Shown here: positions 23,401 to 37,163 of the stretch, one piece after another | Layout: each line of letters begins with the position of its first letter | How positions within the stretch are numbered: position 1 is the first letter of the stretch | Assembly (NCBI GenBank): GCA_037893225.1 | Contig: JAZGUH010000183.1 | Coordinates: 434,001 to 498,000 of the forward strand | DNA: 64,000 nucleotides | Direction: 5' to 3' | Source of the DNA: Hippasteria phrygiana | Taxonomy: Eukaryota; Echinodermata; Asteroidea; Valvatida; Goniasteridae | Notes under the pieces: generated by a model | Databases searched by the model: none | What the model was told of the DNA's origin: nothing | Seen by the model: the letters and a program-made list of their open reading frames with translations, nothing else | Program-made: the position numbers and the translations under genes

Positions 23401-25732
23401 CGCTACATGTTGCAATTATCGGCGGCTTCTTAGAGTTAACACTTGTGGAGAAAATTCAAACCTCGCAATGTTTATTTTCTTCCTGGCCACCATCTGTGTG
23501 CAGATTACCGCCTATTTATTGCTCCATGCATGTCAAATTCCCTGGGGTATGGACTTGCTTTACTCATTCATAATTGCATGAAATATCAACCAAATTCAGT
23601 AATTTTGACATGTATGGATAGCTTAGATCTGGCGCTACATGTTGCAATTATCGGCGGCTTCTTAGAGTTAACACTTGTGGAGAAAATTCAAACCTCGCAA
23701 TGTTTATTTTCTTTCCGGCCAACATCTGTGTACATGTTACCGTCTATTTATTGCTCCATGCATGTCAAATTCCCTGGGGTATGGACTTGCTTTACTCATT
23801 CATAATTGCATGAAATATCAACCAAATTCAGTAATTTTGACATGTATGGATAGCTTAGATCTGGCGCTACATGTTGCAATTATCGGCGGCTTCTTAGAGT
23901 TAACACTTGTGGAGAAAATTCAAACCTCGCAATGTTTATTTTCTTCCCGGCCACCATCTGTGTGCAGATTACCTTTTATTTATTGCTCCATGCATGTCAA
24001 ATTCCCTGGGGTATGGACTTGCTTTACTCATTCATAATTGCATGAAATATCAACCAAATTCAGTAATTTTGACATGTATGGATAGCTTAGATCTGGGGCT
24101 ACATGTTGCAATTATCGGCGGCTTCTTAGAGTTAACACTTGTGGAGAAAATTCAAACCTCGCAATGTTTATTTTCTTCCCGGCCACCATCTGTGTGCAGA
24201 TTACCTTTTATTTATTGCTCCATGCATGTCAAATTCCCTGGGTTATGGTCTTGCTTTACTCATTCATAATTGCATGAAATATCAACCAAATTCAGTAATT
24301 TTGACATGTATGGATAGCTTAGATCTGGCGCTACATGTTGCAATTATCTGCGGCTTCTTAGAGTTAAAACTTGTGGAGAAAATTCAAACCTCGCAATGTT
24401 TATTTTCTTTCCGGCCAACATCTGTGTGCATATTACCTTCTATTTATTGCTCCATGCCTGTCAAATTCCCTGGGGTATGACTTGCTTTACTCATTCATAA
24501 TTGCATGAAATATCAACCAAATTCAGTAATTTTGACATGTATGGATAGCTTAGATCTGGCGCTACATGTTGCAATTATCGGCGGCTTCTTAGAGTTAACA
24601 CTTGTGGAGAAAATTCAAACCTCGCAATGTTTATTTTCTTCCTGGCCACCATCTGTGTGCAGATTACCGCCTATTTATTGCTCCATGCATGTCAAATTCC
24701 CTGGGGTATGGACTTGCTTTACTCATTCATAATTGCATGAAATATCAACCAAATTCAGTAATTTTGACATGTATGGATAGCTTAGATCTGGCGCTACATG
24801 TTGCAATTATCGGCGGCTTCTTAGAGTTAACACTTGTGGAGAAAATTCAAACCTCGCAATGTTTATTTTCTTTCCGGCCAACATCTGTGTACATGTTACC
24901 GTCTATTTATTGCTCCATGCATGTCAAATTCCCTGGGGTATGGACTTGCTTTACTCATTCATAATTGCATGAAATATCAACCAAATTCAGTAATTTTGAC
25001 ATGTATGGATAGCTTAGATCTGGCGCTACATGTTGCAATTATCGGCGGCTTCTTAGAGTTAACACTTGTGGAGAAAATTCAAACCTCGCAATGTTTATTT
25101 TCTTCCCGGCCACCATCTGTGTGCAGATTACCTTTTATTTATTGCTCCATGCATGTCAAATTCCCTGGGGTATGGACTTGCTTTACTCATTCATAATTGC
25201 ATGAAATATCAACCAAATTCAGTAATTTTGACATGTATGGATAGCTTAGATCTGGGGCTACATGTTGCAATTATCGGCGGCTTCTTAGAGTTAACACTTG
25301 TGGAGAAAATTCAAACCTCGCAATGTTTATTTTCTTCCCGGCCACCATCTGTGTGCAGATTACCTTTTATTTATTGCTCCATGCATGTCAAATTCCCTGG
25401 GGTATGGTCTTGCTTTACTCATTCATAATTGCATGAAATATCAACCAAATTCAGTAATTTTGACATGTATGGATAGCTTAGATCTGGCGCTACATGTTGC
25501 AATTATCTGCGGCTTCTTAGAGTTAAAACTTGTGGAGAAAATTCAAACCTCGCAATGTTTATTTTCTTTCCGGCCAACATCTGTGTGCATATTACCTTCT
25601 ATTTATTGCTCCATGCCTGTCAAATTCCCTGGGGTATGACTTGCTTTACTCATTCATAATTGCATGAAATATCAACCAAATTCAGTAATTTTGACATGTA
25701 TGGATAGCTTAGATCTGGCGCTACATGTTGCA

Positions 25733-25964
25733 ATTATCGGCGGCTTCTTAGAGTTAACACTTGTGGAGAAAATTCAAACCTCGCAATGTTTATTTTCTTC
25801 CTGGCCACCATCTGTGTGCAGATTACCTTTTATTTATTGCTCCATGCATGTCAAATTCCCTGGGGTATGGACTTGCTTTACTCATTCATAATTGCATGAA
25901 ATATCAACCAAATTCAGTAATTTTGACATGTATGGATAGCTTAGATCTGGCGCTACATGTTGCA
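25733..25964. repeat. D-left/A'-right chimeric monomer (unique)
   Basis: CCTGG at p68-p72 is D-type (T at 25802); CAGATTACCTTTTA at p87-p100 is A-type (T at 25828), with C219 at the end. The unit follows C, as D does, and precedes D-D-F-E, as A' does. The switch lies at 25803-25827. Only one copy exists in the window; the corresponding place in super-repeat copy 2 (46136) is an ordinary D. Confidence 0.9.
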
Positions 25965-27124
25965 ATTATCGGCGGCTTCTTAGAGTTAACACTTGTGGAG
26001 AAAATTCAAACCTCGCAATGTTTATTTTCTTCCTGGCCACCATCTGTGTGCAGATTACCGCCTATTTATTGCTCCATGCATGTCAAATTCCCTGGGGTAT
26101 GGACTTGCTTTACTCATTCATAATTGCATGAAATATCAACCAAATTCAGTAATTTTGACATGTATGGATAGCTTAGATCTGGCGCTACATGTTGCAATTA
26201 TCGGCGGCTTCTTAGAGTTAACACTTGTGGAGAAAATTCAAACCTCGCAATGTTTATTTTCTTCCTGGCCACCATCTGTGTGCAGATTACCGCCTATTTA
26301 TTGCTCCATGCATGTCAAATTCCCTGGGGTATGGACTTGCTTTACTCATTCATAATTGCATGAAATATCAACCAAATTCAGTAATTTTGACATGTATGGA
26401 TAGCTTAGATCTGGCGCTACATGTTGCAATTATCGGCGGCTTCTTAGAGTTAACACTTGTGGAGAAAATTCAAACCTCGCAATGTTTATTTTCTTTCCGG
26501 CCAACATCTGTGTCCATGTTACCGTCTATTTATTGCTCCATGCATGTCAAATTCCCTGGGGTATGGACTTGCTTTACTCATTCATAATTGCATGAAATAT
26601 CAACCAAATTCAGTAATTTTGACATGTATGGATAGCTTAGATCTGGCGCTACATGTTGCAATTATCGGCGGCTTCTTAGAGTTAACACTTGTGGAGAAAA
26701 TTCAAACCTCGCAATGTTTATTTTCTTTCCGGCCAACATCTGTGTACATGTTACCGTCTATTTATTGCTCCATGCATGTCAAATTCCCTGGGGTATGGAC
26801 TTGCTTTACTCATTCATAATTGCATGAAATATCAACCAAATTCAGTAATTTTGACATGTATGGATAGCTTAGATCTGGCGCTACATGTTGCAATTATCGG
26901 CGGCTTCTTAGAGTTAACACTTGTGGAGAAAATTCAAACCTCGCAATGTTTATTTTCTTCCCGGCCACCATCTGTGTGCAGATTACCTTTTATTTATTGC
27001 TCCATGCATGTCAAATTCCCTGGGGTATGGACTTGCTTTACTCATTCATAATTGCATGAAATATCAACCAAATTCAGTAATTTTGACATGTATGGATAGC
27101 TTAGATCTGGGGCTACATGTTGCA

Positions 27125-27355
27125 ATTATCTGCGGCTTCTTAGAGTTAACACTTGTGGAGAAAATTCAAACCTCGCAATGTTTATTTTCTTTCCGGCCAA
27201 CATCTGTGTGCATATTACCTTCTATTTATTGCTCCATGCCTGTCAAATTCCCTGGGGTATGACTTGCTTTACTCATTCATAATTGCATGAAATATCAACC
27301 AAATTCAGTAATTTTGACATGTATGGATAGCTTAGATCTGGCGCTACATGTTGCA
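27125..27355. repeat. C-type monomer with T7/C26
   Basis: 231-bp C unit that has T at p7 but C at p26 (GTTAAC kept), following an A that ends in G219. Recurs at 33617, 47296 and 53324. It stands where B-C would be expected, so it probably marks an old one-monomer loss. The T7/C26 pair is a third combination, besides G7/A26 in the fusion at 17619. Confidence 0.87.
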
Positions 27356-29210
27356 ATTATCGGCGGCTTCTTAGAGTTAACACTTGTGGAGAAAATTCAA
27401 ACCTCGCAATGTTTATTTTCTTCCTGGCCACCATCTGTGTGCAGATTACCGCCTATTTATTGCTCCATGCATGTCAAATTCCCTGGGGTATGGACTTGCT
27501 TTACTCATTCATAATTGCATGAAATATCAACCAAATTCAGTAATTTTGACATGTATGGATAGCTTAGATCTGGCGCTACATGTTGCAATTATCGGCGGCT
27601 TCTTAGAGTTAACACTTGTGGAGAAAATTCAAACCTCGCAATGTTTATTTTCTTCCTGGCCACCATCTGTGTGCAGATTACCGCCTATTTATTGCTCCAT
27701 GCATGTCAAATTCCCTGGGGTATGGACTTGCTTTACTCATTCATAATTGCATGAAATATCAACCAAATTCAGTAATTTTGACATGTATGGATAGCTTAGA
27801 TCTGGCGCTACATGTTGCAATTATCGGCGGCTTCTTAGAGTTAACACTTGTGGAGAAAATTCAAACCTCGCAATGTTTATTTTCTTTCCGGCCAACATCT
27901 GTGTACATGTTACCGTCTATTTATTGCTCCATGCATGTCAAATTCCCTGGGGTATGGACTTGCTTTACTCATTCATAATTGCATGAAATATCAACCAAAT
28001 TCAGTAATTTTGACATGTATGGATAGCTTAGATCTGGCGCTACATGTTGCAATTATCGGCGGCTTCTTAGAGTTAACACTTGTGGAGAAAATTCAAACCT
28101 CGCAATGTTTATTTTCTTCCCGGCCACCATCTGTGTGCAGATTACCTTTTATTTATTGCTCCATGCATGTCAAATTCCCTGGGTTATGGTCTTGCTTTAC
28201 TCATTCATAATTGCATGAAATATCAACCAAATTCAGTAATTTTGACATGTATGGATAGCTTAGATCTGGCGCTACATGTTGCAATTATCTGCGGCTTCTT
28301 AGAGTTAAAACTTGTGGAGAAAATTCAAACCTCGCAATGTTTATTTTCTTTCCGGCCAACATCTGTGTGCATATTACCTTCTATTTATTGCTCCATGCCT
28401 GTCAAATTCCCTGGGGTATGACTTGCTTTACTCATTCATAATTGCATGAAATATCAACCAAATTCAGTAATTTTGACATGTATGGATAGCTTAGATCTGG
28501 CGCTACATGTTGCAATTATCGGCGGCTTCTTAGAGTTAACACTTGTGGAGAAAATTCAAACCTCGCAATGTTTATTTTCTTCCTGGCCACCATCTGTGTG
28601 CAGATTACCGCCTATTTATTGCTCCATGCATGTCAAATTCCCTGGGGTATGGACTTGCTTTACTCATTCATAATTGCATGAAATATCAACCAAATTCAGT
28701 AATTTTGACATGTATGGATAGCTTAGATCTGGCGCTACATGTTGCAATTATCGGCGGCTTCTTAGAGTTAACACTTGTGGAGAAAATTCAAACCTCGCAA
28801 TGTTTATTTTCTTTCCGGCCAACATCTGTGTACATGTTACCGTCTATTTATTGCTCCATGCATGTCAAATTCCCTGGGGTATGGACTTGCTTTACTCATT
28901 CATAATTGCATGAAATATCAACCAAATTCAGTAATTTTGACATGTATGGATAGCTTAGATCTGGCGCTACATGTTGCAATTATCGGCGGCTTCTTAGAGT
29001 TAACACTTGTGGAGAAAATTCAAACCTCGCAATGTTTATTTTCTTCCCGGCCACCATCTGTGTGCAGATTACCTTTTATTTATTGCTCCATGCATGTCAA
29101 ATTCCCTGGGGTATGGACTTGCTTTACTCATTCATAATTGCATGAAATATCAACCAAATTCAGTAATTTTGACATGTATGGATAGCTTAGATCTGGGGCT
29201 ACATGTTGCA

Positions 29211-29442
29211 ATTATCGGCGGCTTCTTAGAGTTAACACTTGTGGAGAAAATTCAAACCTCGCAATGTTTATTTTCTTCCCGGCCACCATCTGTGTGCAGA
29301 TTACCGCCTATTTATTGCTCCATGCATGTCAAATTCCCTGGGGTATGGACTTGCTTTACTCATTCATAATTGCATGAAATATCAACCAAATTCAGTAATT
29401 TTGACATGTATGGATAGCTTAGATCTGGCGCTACATGTTGCA
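29211..29442. repeat. B-left/D-right chimeric monomer (duplication junction)
   Basis: CCCGG at p68-p72 (C at 29280) with ACCGCCTA at p93-p100 (G at 29306). It follows A with G219, as B does, and precedes F, as D does. Its right half is where the match with 37164 onward begins. The copy in the recent tract is at 49382-49613. Confidence 0.9.
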
Positions 29443-32400
29443 ATTATCGGCGGCTTCTTAGAGTTAACACTTGTGGAGAAAATTCAAACCTCGCAATGTT
29501 TATTTTCTTTCCGGCCAACATCTGTGTCCATGTTACCGTCTATTTATTGCTCCATGCATGTCAAATTCCCTGGGGTATGGACTTGCTTTACTCATTCATA
29601 ATTGCATGAAATATCAACCAAATTCAGTAATTTTGACATGTATGGATAGCTTAGATCTGGCGCTACATGTTGCAATTATCGGCGGCTTCTTAGAGTTAAC
29701 ACTTGTGGAGAAAATTCAAACCTCGCAATGTTTATTTTCTTTCCGGCCAACATCTGTGTACATGTTACCGTCTATTTATTGCTCCATGCATGTCAAATTC
29801 CCTGGGGTATGGACTTGCTTTACTCATTCATAATTGCATGAAATATCAACCAAATTCAGTAATTTTGACATGTATGGATAGCTTAGATCTGGCGCTACAT
29901 GTTGCAATTATCGGCGGCTTCTTAGAGTTAACACTTGTGGAGAAAATTCAAACCTCGCAATGTTTATTTTCTTCCCGGCCACCATCTGTGTGCAGATTAC
30001 CTTTTATTTATTGCTCCATGCATGTCAAATTCCCTGGGGTATGACTTGCTTTACTCATTCATAATTGCATGAAATATCAACCAAATTCAGTAATTTTGAC
30101 ATGTATGGATAGCTTAGATCTGGCGCTACATGTTGCAATTATCGGCGGCTTCTTAGAGTTAACACTTGTGGAGAAAATTCAAACCTCGCAATGTTTATTT
30201 TCTTCCTGGCCACCATCTGTGTGCAGATTACCGCCTATTTATTGCTCCATGCATGTCAAATTCCCTGGGGTATGGACTTGCTTTACTCATTCATAATTGC
30301 ATGAAATATCAACCAAATTCAGTAATTTTGACATGTATGGATAGCTTAGATCTGGCGCTACATGTTGCAATTATCGGCGGCTTCTTAGAGTTAACACTTG
30401 TGGAGAAAATTCAAACCTCGCAATGTTTATTTTCTTTCCGGCCAACATCTGTGTACATGTTACCGTCTATTTATTGCTCCATGCATGTCAAATTCCCTGG
30501 GGTATGGACTTGCTTTACTCATTCATAATTGCATGAAATATCAACCAAATTCAGTAATTTTGACATGTATGGATAGCTTAGATCTGGCGCTACATGTTGC
30601 AATTATCGGCGGCTTCTTAGAGTTAACACTTGTGGAGAAAATTCAAACCTCGCAATGTTTATTTTCTTCCCGGCCACCATCTGTGTGCAGATTATCTTTT
30701 ATTTATTGCTCCATGCATGTCAAATTCCCTGGGGTATGGACTTGCTTTACTCATTCATAATTGCATGAAATATCAACCAAATTCAGTAATTTTGACATGT
30801 ATGGATAGCTTAGATCTGGGGCTACATGTTGCAATTATCGGCGGCTTCTTAGAGTTAACACTTGTGGAGAAAATTCAAACCTCGCAATGTTTATTTTCTT
30901 CCCGGCCACCATCTGTGTGCAGATTACCTTTTATTTATTGCTCCATGCATGTCAAATTCCCTGGGGTATGGTCTTGCTTTACTCATTCATAATTGCATGA
31001 AATATCAACCAAATTCAGTAATTTTGACATGTATGGATAGCTTAGATCTGGCGCTACATGTTGCAATTATCTGCGGCTTCTTAGAGTTAAAACTTGTGGA
31101 GAAAATTCAAACCTCGCAATGTTTATTTTCTTTCCGGCCAACATCTGTGTGCATATTACCTTCTATTTATTGCTCCATGCCTGTCAAATTCCCTGGGGTA
31201 TGACTTGCTTTACTCATTCATAATTGCATGAAATATCAACCAAATTCAGTAATTTTGACATGTATGGATAGCTTAGATCTGGCGCTACATGTTGCAATTA
31301 TCGGCGGCTTCTTAGAGTTAACACTTGTGGAGAAAATTCAAACCTCGCAATGTTTATTTTCTTCCTGGCCACCATCTGTGTGCAGATTACCGCCTATTTA
31401 TTGCTCCATGCATGTCAAATTCCCTGGGGTATGGACTTGCTTTACTCATTCATAATTGCATGAAATATCAACCAAATTCAGTAATTTTGACATGTATGGA
31501 TAGCTTAGATCTGGCGCTACATGTTGCAATTATCGGCGGCTTCTTAGAGTTAACACTTGTGGAGAAAATTCAAACCTCGCAATGTTTATTTTCTTTCCGG
31601 CCAACATCTGTGTACATGTTACCGTCTATTTATTGCTCCATGCATGTCAAATTCCCTGGGGTATGGACTTGCTTTACTCATTCATAATTGCATGAAATAT
31701 CAACCAAATTCAGTAATTTTGACATGTATGGATAGCTTAGATCTGGCGCTACATGTTGCAATTATCGGCGGCTTCTTAGAGTTAACACTTGTGGAGAAAA
31801 TTCAAACCTCGCAATGTTTATTTTCTTCCCGGCCACCATCTGTGTGCAGATTACCTTTTATTTATTGCTCCATGCATGTCAAATTCCCTGGGGTATGGAC
31901 TTGCTTTACTCATTCATAATTGCATGAAATATCAACCAAATTCAGTAATTTTGACATGTATGGATAGCTTAGATCTGGCGCTACATGTTGCAATTATCGG
32001 CGGCTTCTTAGAGTTAACACTTGTGGAGAAAATTCAAACCTCGCAATGTTTATTTTCTTCCTGGCCACCATCTGTGTGCAGATTACCGCCTATTTATTGC
32101 TCCATGCATGTCAAATTCCCTGGGGTATGGACTTGCTTGACTCATTCATAATTGCATGAAATATCAACCAAATTCAGTAATTTTGACATGTATGGATAGC
32201 TTAGATCTGGCGCTACATGTTGCAATTATCGGCGGCTTCTTAGAGTTAACACTTGTGGAGAAAATTCAAACCTCGCAATGTTTATTTTCTTCCTGGCCAC
32301 CATCTGTGTGCAGATTACCGCCTATTTATTGCTCCATGCATGTCAAATTCCCTGGGGTATGGACTTGCTTTACTCATTCATAATTGCATGAAATATCAAC

Positions 32401-32989
32401 CAAATTCAGTAATTTTGACATGTATGGATAGCTTAGATCTGGCGCTACATGTTGCAATTATCGGCGGCTTCTTAGAGTTAACACTTGTGGAGAAAATTCA
32501 AACCTCGCAATGTTTATTTTCTTTCCGGCCAACATCTGTGTCCATGTTACCGTCTATTTATTGCTCCATGCATGTCAAATTCCCTGGGGTATGGACTTGC
32601 TTTACTCATTCATAATTGCATGAAATATCAACCAAATTCAGTAATTTTGACATGTATGGATAGCTTAGATCTGGCGCTACATGTTGCAATTATCGGCGGC
32701 TTCTTAGAGTTAACACTTGTGGAGAAAATTCAAACCTCGCAATGTTTATTTTCTTTCCGGCCAACATCTGTGTACATGTTACCGTCTATTTATTGCTCCA
32801 TGCATGTCAAATTCCCTGGGGTATGGACTTGCTTTACTCATTCATAATTGCATGAAATATCAACCAAATTCAGTAATTTTGACATGTATGGATAGCTTAG
32901 ATCTGGCGCTACATGTTGCAATTATCGGCGGCTTCTTAGAGTTAACACTTGTGGAGAAAATTCAAACCTCGCAATGTTTATTTTCTTCC
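29281..32989. repeat. 3.7-kb internal duplication of the super-repeat, copy 1
   Basis: Chimera right half, then F-E-R / D-E-A-B-C / D-E-A'-D-D-F-E matches 37164-40872 at an offset of 7,883 bp. Three base differences were seen: T vs C at 30695/38578, G vs T at 32139/40022, and T vs C at 31133/39016. The same pair is repeated in super-repeat copy 2 (from about 49452 and 56871). Confidence 0.88.
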
Positions 32990-33384
32990 TGGCCACCATC
33001 TGTGTGCAGATTACCTCCTATTTATTGCTCCATGCCTGTCAAAATCCCTGGGGTATGGACTTGCTTTACTCATTCATAATTGCATGAAATATCAACCAAA
33101 TTCAGTAATTTTGACATGTATGGATAGCTTAGATCTGGCGCTACATGTTGCAATTATCGGCGGCTTCTTAGAGTTAACACTTGTGGAGAAAATTCAAACC
33201 TCGCAATGTTTATTTTCTTTCCGGCCAACATCTGTGTACATGTTACCGTCTATTTATTGCTCCATGCATGTCAAATTCCCTGGGGTATGGACTTGCTTTA
33301 CTCATTCATAATTGCATGAAATATCAACCAAATTCAGTAATTTTGACATGTATGGATAGCTTAGATCTGGCGCTACATGTTGCA
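32921..33384. repeat. Two-monomer (464 bp) segment absent from super-repeat copy 2
   Basis: The unit at 32921-33152 has CCTGG (D-type), ACCTCCTA at p93-p100 (seen only here), CATGCCTG and CAAAATCCC (X-type) and ATGGAC; the unit at 33153 is a standard E. In the partner tract E (52860) leads directly to A (53092). Because E flanks the odd unit on both sides, the exact indel edge cannot be fixed. Confidence 0.9.
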
Positions 33385-36300
33385 ATTATCGGCGGCTTCT
33401 TAGAGTTAACACTTGTGGAGAAAATTCAAACCTCGCAATGTTTATTTTCTTCCCGGCCACCATCTGTGTGCAGATTACCTTTTATTTATTGCTCCATGCA
33501 TGTCAAATTCCCTGGGGTATGGACTTGCTTTACTCATTCATAATTGCATGAAATATCAACCAAATTCAGTAATTTTGACATGTATGGATAGCTTAGATCT
33601 GGGGCTACATGTTGCAATTATCTGCGGCTTCTTAGAGTTAACACTTGTGGAGAAAATTCAAACCTCGCAATGTTTATTTTCTTTCCGGCCAACATCTGTG
33701 TGCATATTACCTTCTATTTATTGCTCCATGCCTGTCAAATTCCCTGGGGTATGACTTGCTTTACTCATTCATAATTGCATGAAATATCAACCAAATTCAG
33801 TAATTTTGACATGTATGGATAGCTTAGATCTGGCGCTACATGTTGCAATTATCGGCGGCTTCTTAGAGTTAACACTTGTGGAGAAAATTCAAACCTCGCA
33901 ATGTTTATTTTCTTCCTGGCCACCATCTGTGTGCAGATTACCGCCTATTTATTGCTCCATGCATGTCAAATTCCCTGGGGTATGGACTTGCTTTACTCAT
34001 TCATAATTGCATGAAATATCAACCAAATTCAGTAATTTTGACATGTATGGATAGCTTAGATCTGGCGCTACATGTTGCAATTATCGGCGGCTTCTTAGAG
34101 TTAACACTTGTGGAGAAAATTCAAACCTCGCAATGTTTATTTTCTTCCTGGCCACCATCTGTGTGCAGATTACCGCCTATTTATTGCTCCATGCATGTCA
34201 AATTCCCTGGGGTATGGACTTGCTTTACTCATTCATAATTGCATGAAATATCAACCAAATTCAGTAATTTTGACATGTATGGATAGCTTAGATCTGGCGC
34301 TACATGTTGCAATTATCGGCGGCTTCTTAGAGTTAACACTTGTGGAGAAAATTCAAACCTCGCAATGTTTATTTTCTTTCCGGCCAACATCTGTGTACAT
34401 GTTACCGTCTATTTATTGCTCCATGCATGTCAAATTCCCTGGGGTATGGACTTGCTTTACTCATTCATAATTGCATGAAATATCAACCAAATTCAGTAAT
34501 TTTGACATGTATGGATAGCTTAGATCTGGCGCTACATGTTGCAATTATCGGCGGCTTCTTAGAGTTAACACTTGTGGAGAAAATTCAAACCTCGCAATGT
34601 TTATTTTCTTCCCGGCCACCATCTGTGTGCAGATTACCTTTTATTTATTGCTCCATGCATGTCAAATTCCCTGGGGTATGGACTTGCTTTACTCATTCAT
34701 AATTGCATGAAATATCAACCAAATTCAGTAATTTTGACATGTATGGATAGCTTAGATCTGGGGCTACATGTTGCAATTATCGGCGGCTTCTTAGAGTTAA
34801 CACTTGTGGAGAAAATTCAAACCTCGCAATGTTTATTTTCTTCCCGGCCACCATCTGTGTGCAGATTACCTTTTATTTATTGCTCCATGCATGTCAAATT
34901 CCCTGGGTTATGGTCTTGCTTTACTCATTCATAATTGCATGAAATATCAACCAAATTCAGTAATTTTGACATGTATGGATAGCTTAGATCTGGCGCTACA
35001 TGTTGCAATTATCTGCGGCTTCTTAGAGTTAAAACTTGTGGAGAAAATTCAAACCTCGCAATGTTTATTTTCTTTCCGGCCAACATCTGTGTGCATATTA
35101 CCTTCTATTTATTGCTCCATGCCTGTCAAATTCCCTGGGGTATGACTTGCTTTACTCATTCATAATTGCATGAAATATCAACCAAATTCAGTAATTTTGA
35201 CATGTATGGATAGCTTAGATCTGGCGCTACATGTTGCAATTATCGGCGGCTTCTTAGAGTTAACACTTGTGGAGAAAATTCAAACCTCGCAATGTTTATT
35301 TTCTTCCTGGCCACCATCTGTGTGCAGATTACCGCCTATTTATTGCTCCATGCATGTCAAATTCCCTGGGGTATGGACTTGCTTTACTCATTCATAATTG
35401 CATGAAATATCAACCAAATTCAGTAATTTTGACATGTATGGATAGCTTAGATCTGGCGCTACATGTTGCAATTATCGGCGGCTTCTTAGAGTTAACACTT
35501 GTGGAGAAAATTCAAACCTCGCAATGTTTATTTTCTTTCCGGCCAACATCTGTGTACATGTTACCGTCTATTTATTGCTCCATGCATGTCAAATTCCCTG
35601 GGGTATGGACTTGCTTTACTCATTCATAATTGCATGAAATATCAACCAAATTCAGTAATTTTGACATGTATGGATAGCTTAGATCTGGCGCTACATGTTG
35701 CAATTATCGGCGGCTTCTTAGAGTTAACACTTGTGGAGAAAATTCAAACCTCGCAATGTTTATTTTCTTCCCGGCCACCATCTGTGTGCAGATTACCTTT
35801 TATTTATTGCTCCATGCATGTCAAATTCCCTGGGGTATGGACTTGCTTTACTCATTCATAATTGCATGAAATATCAACCAAATTCAGTAATTTTGACATG
35901 TATGGATAGCTTAGATCTGGGGCTACATGTTGCAATTATCGGCGGCTTCTTAGAGTTAACACTTGTGGAGAAAATTCAAACCTCGCAATGTTTATTTTCT
36001 TCCCGGCCACCATCTGTGTGCAGATTACCTTTTATTTATTGCTCCATGCATGTCAAATTCCCTGGGGTATGGTCTTGCTTTACTCATTCATAATTGCATG
36101 AAATATCAACCAAATTCAGTAATTTTGACATGTATGGATAGCTTAGATCTGGCGCTACATGTTGCAATTATCTGCGGCTTCTTAGAGTTAAAACTTGTGG
36201 AGAAAATTCAAACCTCGCAATGTTTATTTTCTTTCCGGCCAACATCTGTGTGCATATTACCTTCTATTTATTGCTCCATGCCTGTCAAATTCCCTGGGGT

Positions 36301-37163
36301 ATGACTTGCTTTACTCATTCATAATTGCATGAAATATCAACCAAATTCAGTAATTTTGACATGTATGGATAGCTTAGATCTGGCGCTACATGTTGCAATT
36401 ATCGGCGGCTTCTTAGAGTTAACACTTGTGGAGAAAATTCAAACCTCGCAATGTTTATTTTCTTTCCGGCCAACATCTGTGTACATGTTACCGTCTATTT
36501 ATTGCTCCATGCATGTCAAATTCCCTGGGGTATGGACTTGCTTTACTCATTCATAATTGCATGAAATATCAACCAAATTCAGTAATTTTGACATGTATGG
36601 ATAGCTTAGATCTGGCGCTACATGTTGCAATTATCGGCGGCTTCTTAGAGTTAACACTTGTGGAGAAAATTCAAACCTCGCAATGTTTATTTTCTTCCCG
36701 GCCACCATCTGTGTGCAGATTACCTTTTATTTATTGCTCCATGCATGTCAAATTCCCTGGGGTATGGACTTGCTTTACTCATTCATAATTGCATGAAATA
36801 TCAACCAAATTCAGTAATTTTGACATGTATGGATAGCTTAGATCTGGCGCTACATGTTGCAATTATCGGCGGCTTCTTAGAGTTAACACTTGTGGAGAAA
36901 ATTCAAACCTCGCAATGTTTATTTTCTTCCTGGCCACCATCTGTGTGCAGATTACCGCCTATTTATTGCTCCATGCATGTCAAATTCCCTGGGGTATGGA
37001 CTTGCTTTACTCATTCATAATTGCATGAAATATCAACCAAATTCAGTAATTTTGACATGTATGGATAGCTTAGATCTGGCGCTACATGTTGCAATTATCG
37101 GCGGCTTCTTAGAGTTAACACTTGTGGAGAAAATTCAAACCTCGCAATGTTTATTTTCTTCCT

